From Triplophysa rosa (lineage: Eukaryota; Chordata; Actinopteri; Cypriniformes; Nemacheilidae), in NCBI RefSeq assembly GCF_024868665.1, contig NC_079907.1, positions 14,033,706-14,097,705 on the forward strand: a DNA stretch of 64,000 nucleotides, in the 5' to 3' direction. The notes under the pieces were generated by a model. That model did no database searches, had not been told where the DNA came from, and saw only the letters and a program-made list of their open reading frames with translations. Each line of letters begins with the position of its first letter. Positions within the stretch are counted from its first letter, which is position 1. The position numbers and the translations under genes are program-made. Shown here one piece after another: positions 37,701 through 64,000 of the stretch.

Positions 37701-39418
37701 CAGAATTATTTTACAGTGTTAACATGGTTAATAAAGTAGATTAGCAAACGATCATTGTTATTTAGTTTGTATTTTCCCAAAGCTTCTGTGCAAAGTATTG
37801 TTCAGAATGTTTAGTGACAAGAATTCAAAAGTTGTTCATAGCATATGTTTTATGTTCATGTCCTTGTTTGTGACTATGCCCATTTACTGGCTTTCTAAAA
37901 ACATACAGAAAGCAACAATATACCCCATTATTTTGTGTGTAGATTATCTCTGAACAAAACATTTCACATTATAAGTGAATTATGAGCGCTACACAAAATT
38001 AGCAACATGCAAATCAAATTATGGTATTGGCAACATTTTTAACAAATATGTTGTAAATCCATAACACCATTTCATAACACATACTATTTACATTTGACAT
38101 CAAAGTGTTTAACAGAAGCTAAAGCACATGAATCCATTGCAATAAAATTTATACCTCTGTTTTGAATTGAGTATAGAAAATTTAGCCTAGCTCTGCCACC
38201 TGCACCATCGCTGCCGCCTCCCAAAGTGAGATCTGACCTCCAAGCATATTCACATTTCTAGTGGTACCTGACAAAAACATCAATCTATTATTTTCCTGAA
38301 CCATGGTCCTTCACAAAACAGGTAAAAAATTAATTCAATTTCTGTATTTTCAAAGTTTAATATGATAAGTATTATAGACACTAGAGATGGTTACTTGACC
38401 TTGCTTAAAATACAGCAAATTTATTTTTAACTACCTGTAGTTTATTTGATCTATATCATGATTCAGTAAACAGGGCTGGATTAGTATATTTGTATTTATT
38501 CTATTGTATTTGCATTAAACAACAACATATCTTACAGACCAAAAAAATCTACATTTAAGAGCCTGTTTTAGCTATAAAAATAATCAATCATTGCCTTTTG
38601 ATGCATATGTATAAGAATCAAAGTAACACATTTACAAATGTTCATAAATACAACAAATGTTTTAACATCAGCAACTGTTTAAATAAAATAAAGCATTCAC
38701 ATGGGTGAAGAATTTGTATTATTGTTGAGAACACAAAGTATTACCAGCATATTGAGGGAACATAAGAAAATGTTAGTTTTACAGCATATTTCAAAATACT
38801 ATTAAAGACCTTATAACAAAAGAAATAAATAGAATGTACAAATGTTGTCTGATTACTTGTGTTGGAATTAATAGAACCAGTCCTGCTGATTTAAATGGCT
38901 ATGAGAACATTTTAAACGATCGATGCAATGAATACATTGAACAGTATTTAACAGCACTACAATAAAACTTGAAATGTTTAAAAAACAATGTACATTGAAA
39001 TTGCATAATCACTTCAAAATTCTACAGAATCTAAGAAAACAAACCTGAACGTTTGTGATTCATGCTGTAGGCAGCAGGGGGCGCCACTCACTGTACATTG
39101 GACCCACATTTGAAATGATGCAGATATTGTAGCAGTTTTATAGGTTATCACTCTTTAAAGTTCGTTTTTGACAGACACAAAAACAGTATATAACTGCACC
39201 ATCAAACATTCTCCATCCAATCCATTGTGTTTTCACCAGAGCGAGAATCTTCTAAACCCACATCCTTTAGATTAGCACTTTTTAACTTCACAATTTAATT
39301 TTAACAATATTGTCCTACTTCATCCTTAACTCTGACAGCTCTTTTCTGTCACCTGGAAGATCAGAAGAGTCCGTTGATCAGTTGAGCCCAAGCTAAAGGT
39401 TCAACATTTACACAGCTT
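34778..39418. other. Convergent spacer between usp42 and cyth3, with possible usp42 3' UTR exons
   Basis: usp42 (plus) and cyth3 (minus) end toward each other here. Two segments look like 3' UTR exons of usp42: 35411-35461 (preceded by TTTTCACAG and followed by GTAAGA) and from about 35555 (after TTTCTTTTAAG). The cyth3 3' UTR should occupy the right-hand part. Repeats seen are a MITE fragment (37165-37230) and a palindromic MITE (37327-37723). No other coding exon was recognised. Confidence 0.4.
37327..37723. repeat. Palindromic MITE, about 400 bp
   Basis: The sequence folds back around about 37525: 'catgcaaagcattctgggaa' (37494) is repeated inverted as 'ttcccagaatgctttgcatg' (37546). Outer ends also pair ('cactgtttttaataattacag' with 'ctgtaatttctacagaattattttacagtg'). 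No coding content. Confidence 0.75.
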
Positions 39419-56672
<17,254 letters not shown>

Positions 56673-57247
56673 GTTCGTGCTCTGAAGGGTCGCGATGCAA
56701 ATAAATTTGTTTGTGTTATTCGCCAATGAAAATATAACGCTGTTTTGTGAAGCAAATTCAATCACATAACGATAAAAACTGAGATCATCGTAACCCGGTT
56801 TAGATGTTGTGGGCTGTTCTGAGCGTCATTCGCATAATCCATATATTTCTGGAGAGATGGACATAAATCCTGGTGTAAATAAATGAATATGCAGACTGCT
56901 GAGAAGGTGCTCGAGACTGCTTGCTCCACGTCCGCTCGTACTCGCATTCGTCCATAGAGAGGACTGAGTGTGAAAAGGTCGCTTCATTTAGCCAGCCAAC
57001 AGAGGCTCCGCCCACTATAATCCATCAATGTATGACTGATTTTAAAAAGTAGTCATTTTGGTTACCATTTCGTGTTTTATATAGCCTACACAACACAAGC
57101 TTTGTCGTGAAAAACCAAAGCTAAAAAACGAGCAGATCAAAATAAATGCAACATTTCTTCCTGAAAGGCAACAAAGGCTGAGAAAACTCGCGATAGAGCT
57201 CTTGGATTTTAATGTAGGTAAAATTCAGAATGTTCTTCGATGGAAGT

Positions 57248-57418
57248 GTATATGAAGAGTTTGGTTGCAAAATGAGATAACTCTTAAAAAAACTTTTTAA
57301 AAAATCCAATTAATATCAATAAAACACAATCAAAACATGGTAACATAATAAAAAACATGATTTTTGAAGAATTTAAAAACGGAGTTATCTCATTTTGGAA
57401 CCAAACTCTTCATATATT
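57248..57418. repeat. Palindromic MITE with ATATGAAGAGTTTGG ends
   Basis: ATATGAAGAGTTTGGTTGCA at the left is inverted at the right as 'ggaaccaaactcttcatat'. 'AAAATGAGATAACTC' and 'GAGTTATCTCATTTT' pair next to them. Confidence 0.8.
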
Positions 57419-58504
57419 TGCCTTTTAAAAGGATTAACTTAATTTAAGAGAGCTCAAAAAGACCTACCTAATATTGGTGTAGTATGCAACATCTTGAACT
57501 TTACATGTAGAGTGATGTCAGCATGAGGTGGAGAAACCCAAATCCTTGCAATAACTAGGAACCGACCGGCTTTCCGGACAGCCATTATTAGTCACACAAT
57601 TTCCCAGCTAAGCTTATGTCATCATCTCTCTAAATTTTCATTTTGTGTCAGGAATACTGTTCTAAAGCTTTGTGTAGTTGTACAAAAATCACGCCACACC
57701 CCCAACTACCCCCAAACATATAACTCAATAATTGAATTTGACTTTTTCTCAGCAAAGTCTGTTGCCTTAAGTTAAATGCTCGTACTTTTGTAATTTACAT
57801 GGGTAAAACGTATACTCACATTCACTTCAACTTATCCATATTCTTTCAATGCTTATACAAGTTGTGCTCTCTTAATTAAATGGTCCATGGGGAAATGTAA
57901 GGTACAACTATGAGATAATGCTGATGACCACATAACATAGCCAAACCCTGTGCGTGAGTGGAAGAGTTTGAATTAGGTTCAGGGAAAACAGGGGCTTCAG
58001 GGTGGGAATGACATCCTGTGTGGGAAACAGATATCCGCTAAAGCTCAGGAAGAGAATGTTCTTTCCACTTTTCCTTTTTTAAAAGACGAGGAAGAAAAAA
58101 ATCCTCACCAACCGCCCTCGAAACATCATTTTAAAACCAAATGAAGATGAAAATTATTTGGGATTAATAATAATTGCTAATCTATCTGTCTGCCTGTCTA
58201 TGAACTACATTAAACACTTGAAAGTAAATGAAAAGAAATATGTCATGAACAATTTTTGCCATTTTTTAGATGTTTTGGTTTTATATAAAAAAATGTTTGG
58301 TTTCTTTTCTTTTCTTCTTATTTTTTATGTTTAGCCTACTATAGCCTCACATTCAACTTTTATTTAAGAACAGAAGTGTAAGACTGGGAATGACAATGAC
58401 ATCTCTTAGTGTCACATTTCAGCTGGAGCTACAAATTCACATCACAGAATCAATATAATCCTCTTAAACATTTACATACACCCAGTACAGATGTGCCATC
58501 ATTG

Positions 58505-58757
58505 AACAATTACAATGGTAGTCAAAAATGCCCCAGAATTGTTTGCTTTCCTACATTCTTCAAAATATCTTCTTTTGTGTCAACCGAACAAAGCAATTCC
58601 TACTATGGTAGTCAAAGGTGACTGTTTGGTTACAAGCATTCTTCCAAATATTTTTCTCTGTGTTCATCAGAACAAAGACGTTTATACAGATTTGGAACAA
58701 TTTGCGGGTGAGTAAATGAAAACAGTTTTTATTGTTGGGTGAACTGTCCCTTTAAAC
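58505..58757. repeat. Partial palindromic cyprinid MITE
   Basis: Keeps the body ('tcctacattcttcaaaatatcttcttttgtg') and right end ('gtgagtaaatgaaaacag...gggtgaactgtcccttt'). The left end is lost. Confidence 0.6.
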
Positions 58758-59121
58758 TTGAGAATACGTGTAAATTGCTGTAAAATGATGCGCACCACTG
58801 CCATCTAGAGGACTGAGGCGCTAAATAAGAAAATTATTATTTTGCCATTGAGTTTTAGGTTATAGTTTTACGGATGAATGTTGTATTGTGCTTCACCACA
58901 TTTGCTACTTAAATTAAACAATAAGCATATGTATTCGGAATAGCATAAGATTTCGTGACGTATCTGGACCAGCCTGCCAGTCATATTTTGACCCGGAAGG
59001 TTTTCTGTTTTGAGGCGTGCTTGTACGCAAATCATGTTGAACAACGCACGCAGTTGAACAACTTAGCGCAGGTATTTTCGATAAAACGGGTATTGCACAG
59101 CCCAACAAAGGGCTAAACGAA

Positions 59122-62100
59122 ATGAAATCCGATTGCTTTCTCGTAAACTTTACTGTCGTTTTTCTAAGCATCACTATGGTTCGTTTGTCTTTCTCTATAC
59201 TCGCGCGACCATCGATGCCGGCAATTGCACATTACTTCGGGACAAAAGGCAGATACGAGGAAGTAAATCCACATCTTTTAAATGACATTTTGTTTGTAAA
59301 CACCTCAATGGTTGCCCCACCGTCTCCAAGCTGTAATGCTATTCATCTGGTGTGCGTGATACGACATGGAACACGTTATCCGACGACCAAAAACGTGAAG
59401 AAGCTCGCGCGCCTGTTTGATCTGGTGGTATCCGAGGCGTCGGGGTCAGCGCCGTGGCTCAATGACATTAAAAACAAATGGAAGATGTGGTACACTGAAG
59501 ACATGGACGGCAAGCTGGTGGAGAAAGGTCGGGATGACCACAGGCATTTGGCCATGCGATTGGCGAAGTCATTCCCGACTTTGATTTCAGAGGAAAGTCT
59601 CAGTGGCAACCGCATTGACTTTATCACCAGCTCCAAACACCGGTGTGTTGACAGTATCAAAGCTTTCCAGGAGGGTCTGCACAAACTCTGGGATGTGCAG
59701 GGTAGGGACAATAGTGTCATTTTTATTTATACATGATATAATTATTTATTAGTTAGACTGCCCATGGCATGGGTATAAAATTTGTCAATACTTTTGGATA
59801 CCTCACAAAATCTCATTTTTAGTAAGAGATCTTACAGATGCAACACAGATGTGTTGAGTTACAAGCATATTAGGCTAAGTTTTTTTTATTTTGGTTTAAA
59901 TATCTTTGGATTCCCAACTATCCATCCCTATTATCACTTCTTACCTGCCTAAGTTGCATTGAGGTCCCTTATCGCTCGGTCTACATTAACCTAAACAAAT
60001 CCCCCATGTTGAGCCTTCAAGCCACCAAACACAAGATTCCCTTATCAGTCAGGGTAACATCCCGTTCCCTCTTTTCTTTATTCTCCCCTGACAATCAGTA
60101 TACAATAAAATGAGAGTTGTGGTGTGATATAATTATTTGTGTCTCTTTTGGCAAATCTGCCATAACTTCTTACTCCACACCCACTCTGTGAAATTCAGTG
60201 GTTTAACCTTATTAGCCTTTGGGAAATGTCTTGTAATCTCACTTTAATTCCTGTCTTTCTAGATATGGATTACAAACATTATGTGGATGACTCACTCATG
60301 AGATTCTTTGATCATTGTGAGCGATTTGTTAACAGTGTTGAGAACAACAAAACAGCTTTGAATGAGGTTCATCGTTTTAAGTCCTCAAGAGAGATGGATG
60401 CAGTGCGGAGGAAGATTGCCAACCGGCTTCAGATTCCATATAATCAGTTCACCCCTGGTAATTTTTTTATAGTTAACAGTTTAAAATGACTGTTCATAAT
60501 AGTAAATATCAATTCTTTTTTCTAATTTTGTTTTTGTTTAATTGCAAGATATGGCAGAGGCTGCTTACTTTTTGTGCTCCTATGAGTTTGCCATCAAGTC
60601 TGAGATCTCCCCCTGGTGTAATCTGTTGGATGAGTCAGATGCTCAAGTACGTGTTCGTTTTAAATGGGCAATTGCTTGTTTTAGTGGATTCCAGCAATTC
60701 ATTATATGTGGAATTTAAAAGATATTTCAATAGGTTGGTTCTAGGGGTGAGGGAAAAAATGGATATGGCGATTTATCGCGACATTTCAGCCCGCGAGACG
60801 TTATCAATACTCTGGCACAAAGTATTTTTTCAAATATAAAATATCTAAATTCATACTGTGTTTACCAGAACGGCAGTACCCACATACTTCTTGTGGTGAC
60901 GCTCCCAGATTACGGATGGTCAGATGAACGGAAATTGTAATTCACAGTGGAGAAGAAATACGAGCATAATCGCTGACCAACAACAAATTAGAGATGCGCC
61001 AGAGTGTTTTAAATCAAAAGTTTGGGCGCACTTTGGATTTCGTAGTGAATGTAAATAAGTATACGTGGGTTAACTCTGCGCTCTGCAGGTTGGGAATACT
61101 CTTTTCACCTTCTTTCAGTCTGTAGTTTCGTGATTTGCTCCAGTCCGGCGCTTTCTCTCTCACCAGCAGTGCTCGTGCAGGGGTGACGCTAGAATAAACA
61201 AACCTAAAGACAGAGAGTCGCAACACACTAAAAATGCTCATCTAATAGATCCCTTTTTCCCTTCATTTACAGATGTCGTGGTGTATTTTTATAGAATCGC
61301 CAAGAGATATATCGATTATCGCAGAATCGGTGCATTGTGATATTATCGGTATCGTGAGCCCTGTATCGCGTATTGAATCGTATCGGGAGGTACCCTGCGA
61401 TTCCCATCCCTAGTTGGTTCCATTGCATATAACTATGGAGGACTAAACCTGCAAAAATTATAAATAAATTAATGTATAAATAAATAAATATATAAACGAA
61501 TAAATGTAATAATATGAAAATAAATAAAGGAATGAATGGTTTGATAAAACAAAATAATTCGTTTTAGCTATTATTGATCTTAGCTTTAACTTTTCTTTTC
61601 ATTTTTTAAATTGATTTATTATTTTTGTGTCCATTTTTTAATTATTTTTAATTATTATTTATTTTTAGATTATTTTATTTATAATTTCCTTTTATTTTTA
61701 CATTTATTTATTTATAAGTTTATTTATTTTTATATTTATTTATTATCGCATGTATTTATTTCCACTTTTATTTATTTATTCTTGAATTTATTCTTACTTT
61801 TCTGTGTCTTGTATGATAATTAGATGGGTTGGTCTTGCCTACTATTGGTTCAGCGTAGATTGAAGCGTTTGATCGATTACTCTTGATTTGTTTTGGACTA
61901 ACGTCACGTCACTCACTGATCGTTTGCTTCGTGTATAACGTTAAGTAACTATGGCGGGCGCACAATTAGCTAGAGAGTTACAGCATTTAGCCAATGAAGT
62001 CGATAACCATGCATCAAATGACTATGTGTCATTTATCTCGCCGTCAATCTGTAATAAAACATCAATAAGCGCACCTAATCTAAATGACACACAGTCATTT

Positions 62101-63714
62101 GATGCATGGTTATTGACTTCATTGGCTAAATGCTGTAACTCTCTAGCTAATTGTGCGCCCGCCATAGTTACTTAACGTTATACACGAAGCAAACGATCAG
62201 TGAGTGACGTGACGTTAGTCCAAAACAAGTCAAGAGTAATCGATCAAACGCTTCAATCTACGCTGAACCAATAGTAGTCAAGACCAACCCATCTAATTAT
62301 CATACAAGACACAGAAAAGTAAGAATAAATTCAAGAATAAATAAATAAAAGTGGAAATAAATACATGCGATAATAAATAAATATAAAAATAAATAAACGT
62401 ATAAATAAATAAATGTAAAAATAAAAGGAAATGATAAATAAAATAATCTAAAAATAAAAAAAATAATAATTAAAAATAATTAAAAATGGACACAAAAAAT
62501 AATAAATCAATTTAAAAAATGAAAAGAAAAGTTAAAGCTAAGATCAATAATAGCTAAAAACGAATTATTTTGTTTTATCAAACCATTCATTCCTTTATTT
62601 ATTTTCATATTATTACATTTATTCGTTTATATATTTATTTATTTATACATTTATTTATTTATAATTTTTGCAGGTTTAGTCCTCTATAACTGACATACAA
62701 TGCTGCATTCATTACCTCTTTGCTATTGCAGCAATTACACAACCAGTGCATTGTTGAGAACAAAGAAAATTTGAGATTAGTTTATAATGAGTTTAACACT
62801 TCTGCATGATAGTGTTATATATTGAGCGTGGTGTAAATATTGAGTTTCTCCTGAGATTCATAATTGGACTTAACAGTGAAAATGAGTAACACTTTTTCTC
62901 TTAGGTCCTGGAGTATAAAAGCGAATTGAAACAGTACTGGAAGAGGGGATATGGACATGACATCAACCGTAAATCCAGCTGCCCTCTGTTTCATGATATT
63001 TTCAAGCGTCTTAATAAAGCTGCTTATGACTACAGGTTAGAAGACTGAGAAGTGGTTGGATTCCTTTGTTTACAGAAATACGTTTCAATGTGTATTTCTT
63101 TCTTAAAAAAGAAATGCAAAAGGTGCTTAAGTATTTAATGATACAGTATGCTTTTACTCTGAATTTCTCTGACAGTGATTTTGTATCCATTCAGCATGCA
63201 TAAATATTTCCTCAGTGCATTAAAGATTACACATTGGCGTTTTTTTTACTTTTCTACTTTTGGTTTTGGTCTATACATGCAACGTGATTAAATTATATTC
63301 ACATATTTTTTGTAATGTCTTCTGTATTCTGCCAGATTTGGGGAAGTAGTAAAAACTGCCACAATCCAGGTCGGCCATGGCGAGACTCTGCTTCCTCTTC
63401 TCTCTCTAATGGGCTTCTTCAAGGATGAAAAGCCATTGACAGCAGAGAACTTCTCACAGCAGCACAACCGCAAATTTCGCACCGGTCAGATTGTACCTTA
63501 CGCAGCAAACTTAGTCTTTGTCCTGTATGAATGCAGCGATGGACTCAGAGTGCAGTTATTTCATAATGAGAAGCCCGTTCCATTTCCCAACATGAACCAG
63601 TTTGCTCCAATGTTTGAAATGGTCAGAAAGCATTACTCAAAGCTCCTTCAAGGTTGTGATTTTAAAAAAGAATGTGACATGCCTCAGAAAAACCTCAGGA
63701 ACACTGAACTGTAA
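59122..63714 (+). CDS. minpp1: Multiple inositol polyphosphate phosphatase 1
   Basis: Five exons: 59122-59701, 60263-60457, 60549-60646, 62905-63035 and 63336-63714. Phases agree; 460 aa (human 487). The N-terminus is hydrophobic (residues 5-28), consistent with a signal peptide. The histidine acid phosphatase motif RHGTRYP is at 81-87, with the nucleophile His82. The second motif, HAE in known MINPPs, reads HGE at 349-351; the proton-donor Glu is kept. The protein ends NTEL, resembling the SDEL-type ER retention signal of the human protein. MINPP1 removes 3-phosphates from InsP6 and lower inositol phosphates in the ER lumen. The first ATG is used because it gives the signal peptide; a second Met at residue 19 is less likely. 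Intron 3 carries a hAT element and a giant palindrome. The teleost paralogue (a or b) is not decided. Confidence 0.93.
60742..61412. mobile_element. Non-autonomous hAT element in minpp1 intron 3
   Basis: The ends TAGGGGTGAGGGAA and (inverted) TTCCCATCCCTA are flanked by a perfect 8-bp duplication GTTGGTTC (60734-60741 and 61413-61420). 671 bp without transposase. Sub-terminal 'ATATATCGAT/TATCGCGA' words are typical of this terminal class. Confidence 0.87.
61438..62684. mobile_element. Giant near-perfect palindrome (foldback element) in minpp1 intron 3
   Basis: The left arm (61438-62037) and right arm (62083-62684) are inverted copies that differ at only a few places, joined by a 45-base unpaired centre. 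The ends are GAGGACTAAACC and GGTTTAGTCCTC. The heptamer TATAACT occurs just outside both ends (61428-61434 and 62685-62691), compatible with a partly mutated 9- to 10-bp target duplication. The outer 450 bases of each arm are very AT-rich (ATAAATAAATA); the inner ~200 bases are ordinary complex sequence with a promoter-like CpG stretch and an ATG frame. Confidence 0.85.
61951..62037 (+). other. ATG reading frame within the palindrome arm (captured sequence?)
   Basis: An ATG in good context (taactATGGCGG) opens [18 protein letters not shown] and stays open into the palindrome centre. The mirror arm repeats the same frame on the minus strand from about 62166. The 60 bases upstream contain 'aacgtcacgtcac', a CRE-like motif. 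No homologue is recognised. It may be a fragment of a host first exon captured by the element, or part of the element's lost transposase gene. Confidence 0.35.
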
Positions 63715-64000
63715 GTCAGGTTATAAAATAGTGAATTTAAGGGATCTTGCAATATAGTATGTAAAATATGTGGGGTGTTTTTTGGACGACTTTATATTTA
63801 AATTGTCACTTTGTTTTTCTTCAGAAATATTGTTTTTCACACCGTGATTTAAAATTCTAGATGTAATTTATTTTACAGGTTACCAAATGTCTTTGTGGTG
63901 AATGGGATATTTTTAATATTTGTGCTTTGAAAATTGTTATAGGTTTTGTTACTTTATTATGTTATGTTTATTTGCCAAAGAGAAATGGGGTTTTAAGGTA
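63715..64000 (+). other. minpp1 3' UTR, start
   Basis: AT-rich sequence following the TAA at 63712-63714. No AATAAA or ATTAAA polyadenylation signal is seen before the window ends, so the transcript probably continues to the right. Confidence 0.5.

Larger units (their letters stand above)
56673..59121. promoter_or_regulatory. Divergent region between cyth3 and minpp1
   Basis: cyth3 (ATG 56672, minus) and minpp1 (ATG 59122, plus) are head to head, 2.4 kb apart. The cyth3 5' UTR and promoter probably lie within 56673-57020, where a GC box-like 'ggctccgcccac' occurs at about 57004. The minpp1 promoter is likely within 58940-59121, with no TATA box seen. Between them are a palindromic MITE (57248-57418) and a partial MITE (58505-58757). 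The UTR limits are inferred. Confidence 0.45.

Noticed and set aside
61611..61823. Phe/Tyr/Ile-rich membrane-like frame in the palindrome arm
   Set aside because: It is the translation of ATTTATTT-type low-complexity sequence with no start context or homologue.

Overview
The window is vertebrate nuclear DNA, most likely from a cypriniform (carp/zebrafish-type) fish. Two things support this. All six protein genes are multi-exon with GT-AG introns and encode clear orthologues of vertebrate proteins. The introns and spacers carry repeats I associate with cyprinid genomes: many copies of a short palindromic repeat whose ends read AGGGATAGTTCACCCAAAA, 'GTGACCCTGGACCACAAAACC' type elements, several hAT transposons, a DIRS-type retroelement, tRNA-derived SINEs and L2-like LINE tails.

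Layout from left to right: rsph10b (minus; first nine coding exons, gene runs off the left edge), pms2 (minus; complete, 15 exons, 830 aa), eif2ak1 encoding the HRI eIF2alpha kinase (plus; complete, 16 exons, 674 aa), usp42 (plus; 16 coding exons, 1184 aa), cyth3 (minus; 13 coding exons, 394 aa) and minpp1 (plus; 5 exons, 460 aa). I joined the exons by hand. In every gene the splice phases agree and the summed lengths are multiples of three, which supports the models. The order rsph10b-pms2-eif2ak1-usp42-cyth3 matches the human 7p22 block as I remember it, but aimp2 and ankrd61 are not seen and eif2ak1 faces away from pms2. minpp1, which I recall on a different human chromosome (10q23), follows cyth3 head to head.

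The genes do unrelated jobs: ciliary radial spoke, mismatch repair, stress-responsive translation control, deubiquitination, ARF activation and inositol phosphate hydrolysis. They share a neighbourhood, not a pathway.

The accessory content is dominated by nested transposons whose insertion order can be read from target-site duplications: a hAT inside a DIRS element in usp42 intron 2 (numbering the coding start exon as exon 2); SINE inside hAT inside hAT in usp42 intron 15; and a foldback element inside a hAT inside a third TIR element just past the usp42 stop. The most striking structure is a 1.25-kb nearly perfect palindrome in minpp1 intron 3. Each of its 600-bp arms holds a non-repetitive, promoter-like segment and an ATG reading frame.

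At the protein level, HRI has substitutions at both remembered haem-ligand sites, and MINPP1 has HGE in place of the usual HAE. No prokaryotic features (operons, CRISPR, Shine-Dalgarno sites) are present, and I saw no convincing functional RNA gene.
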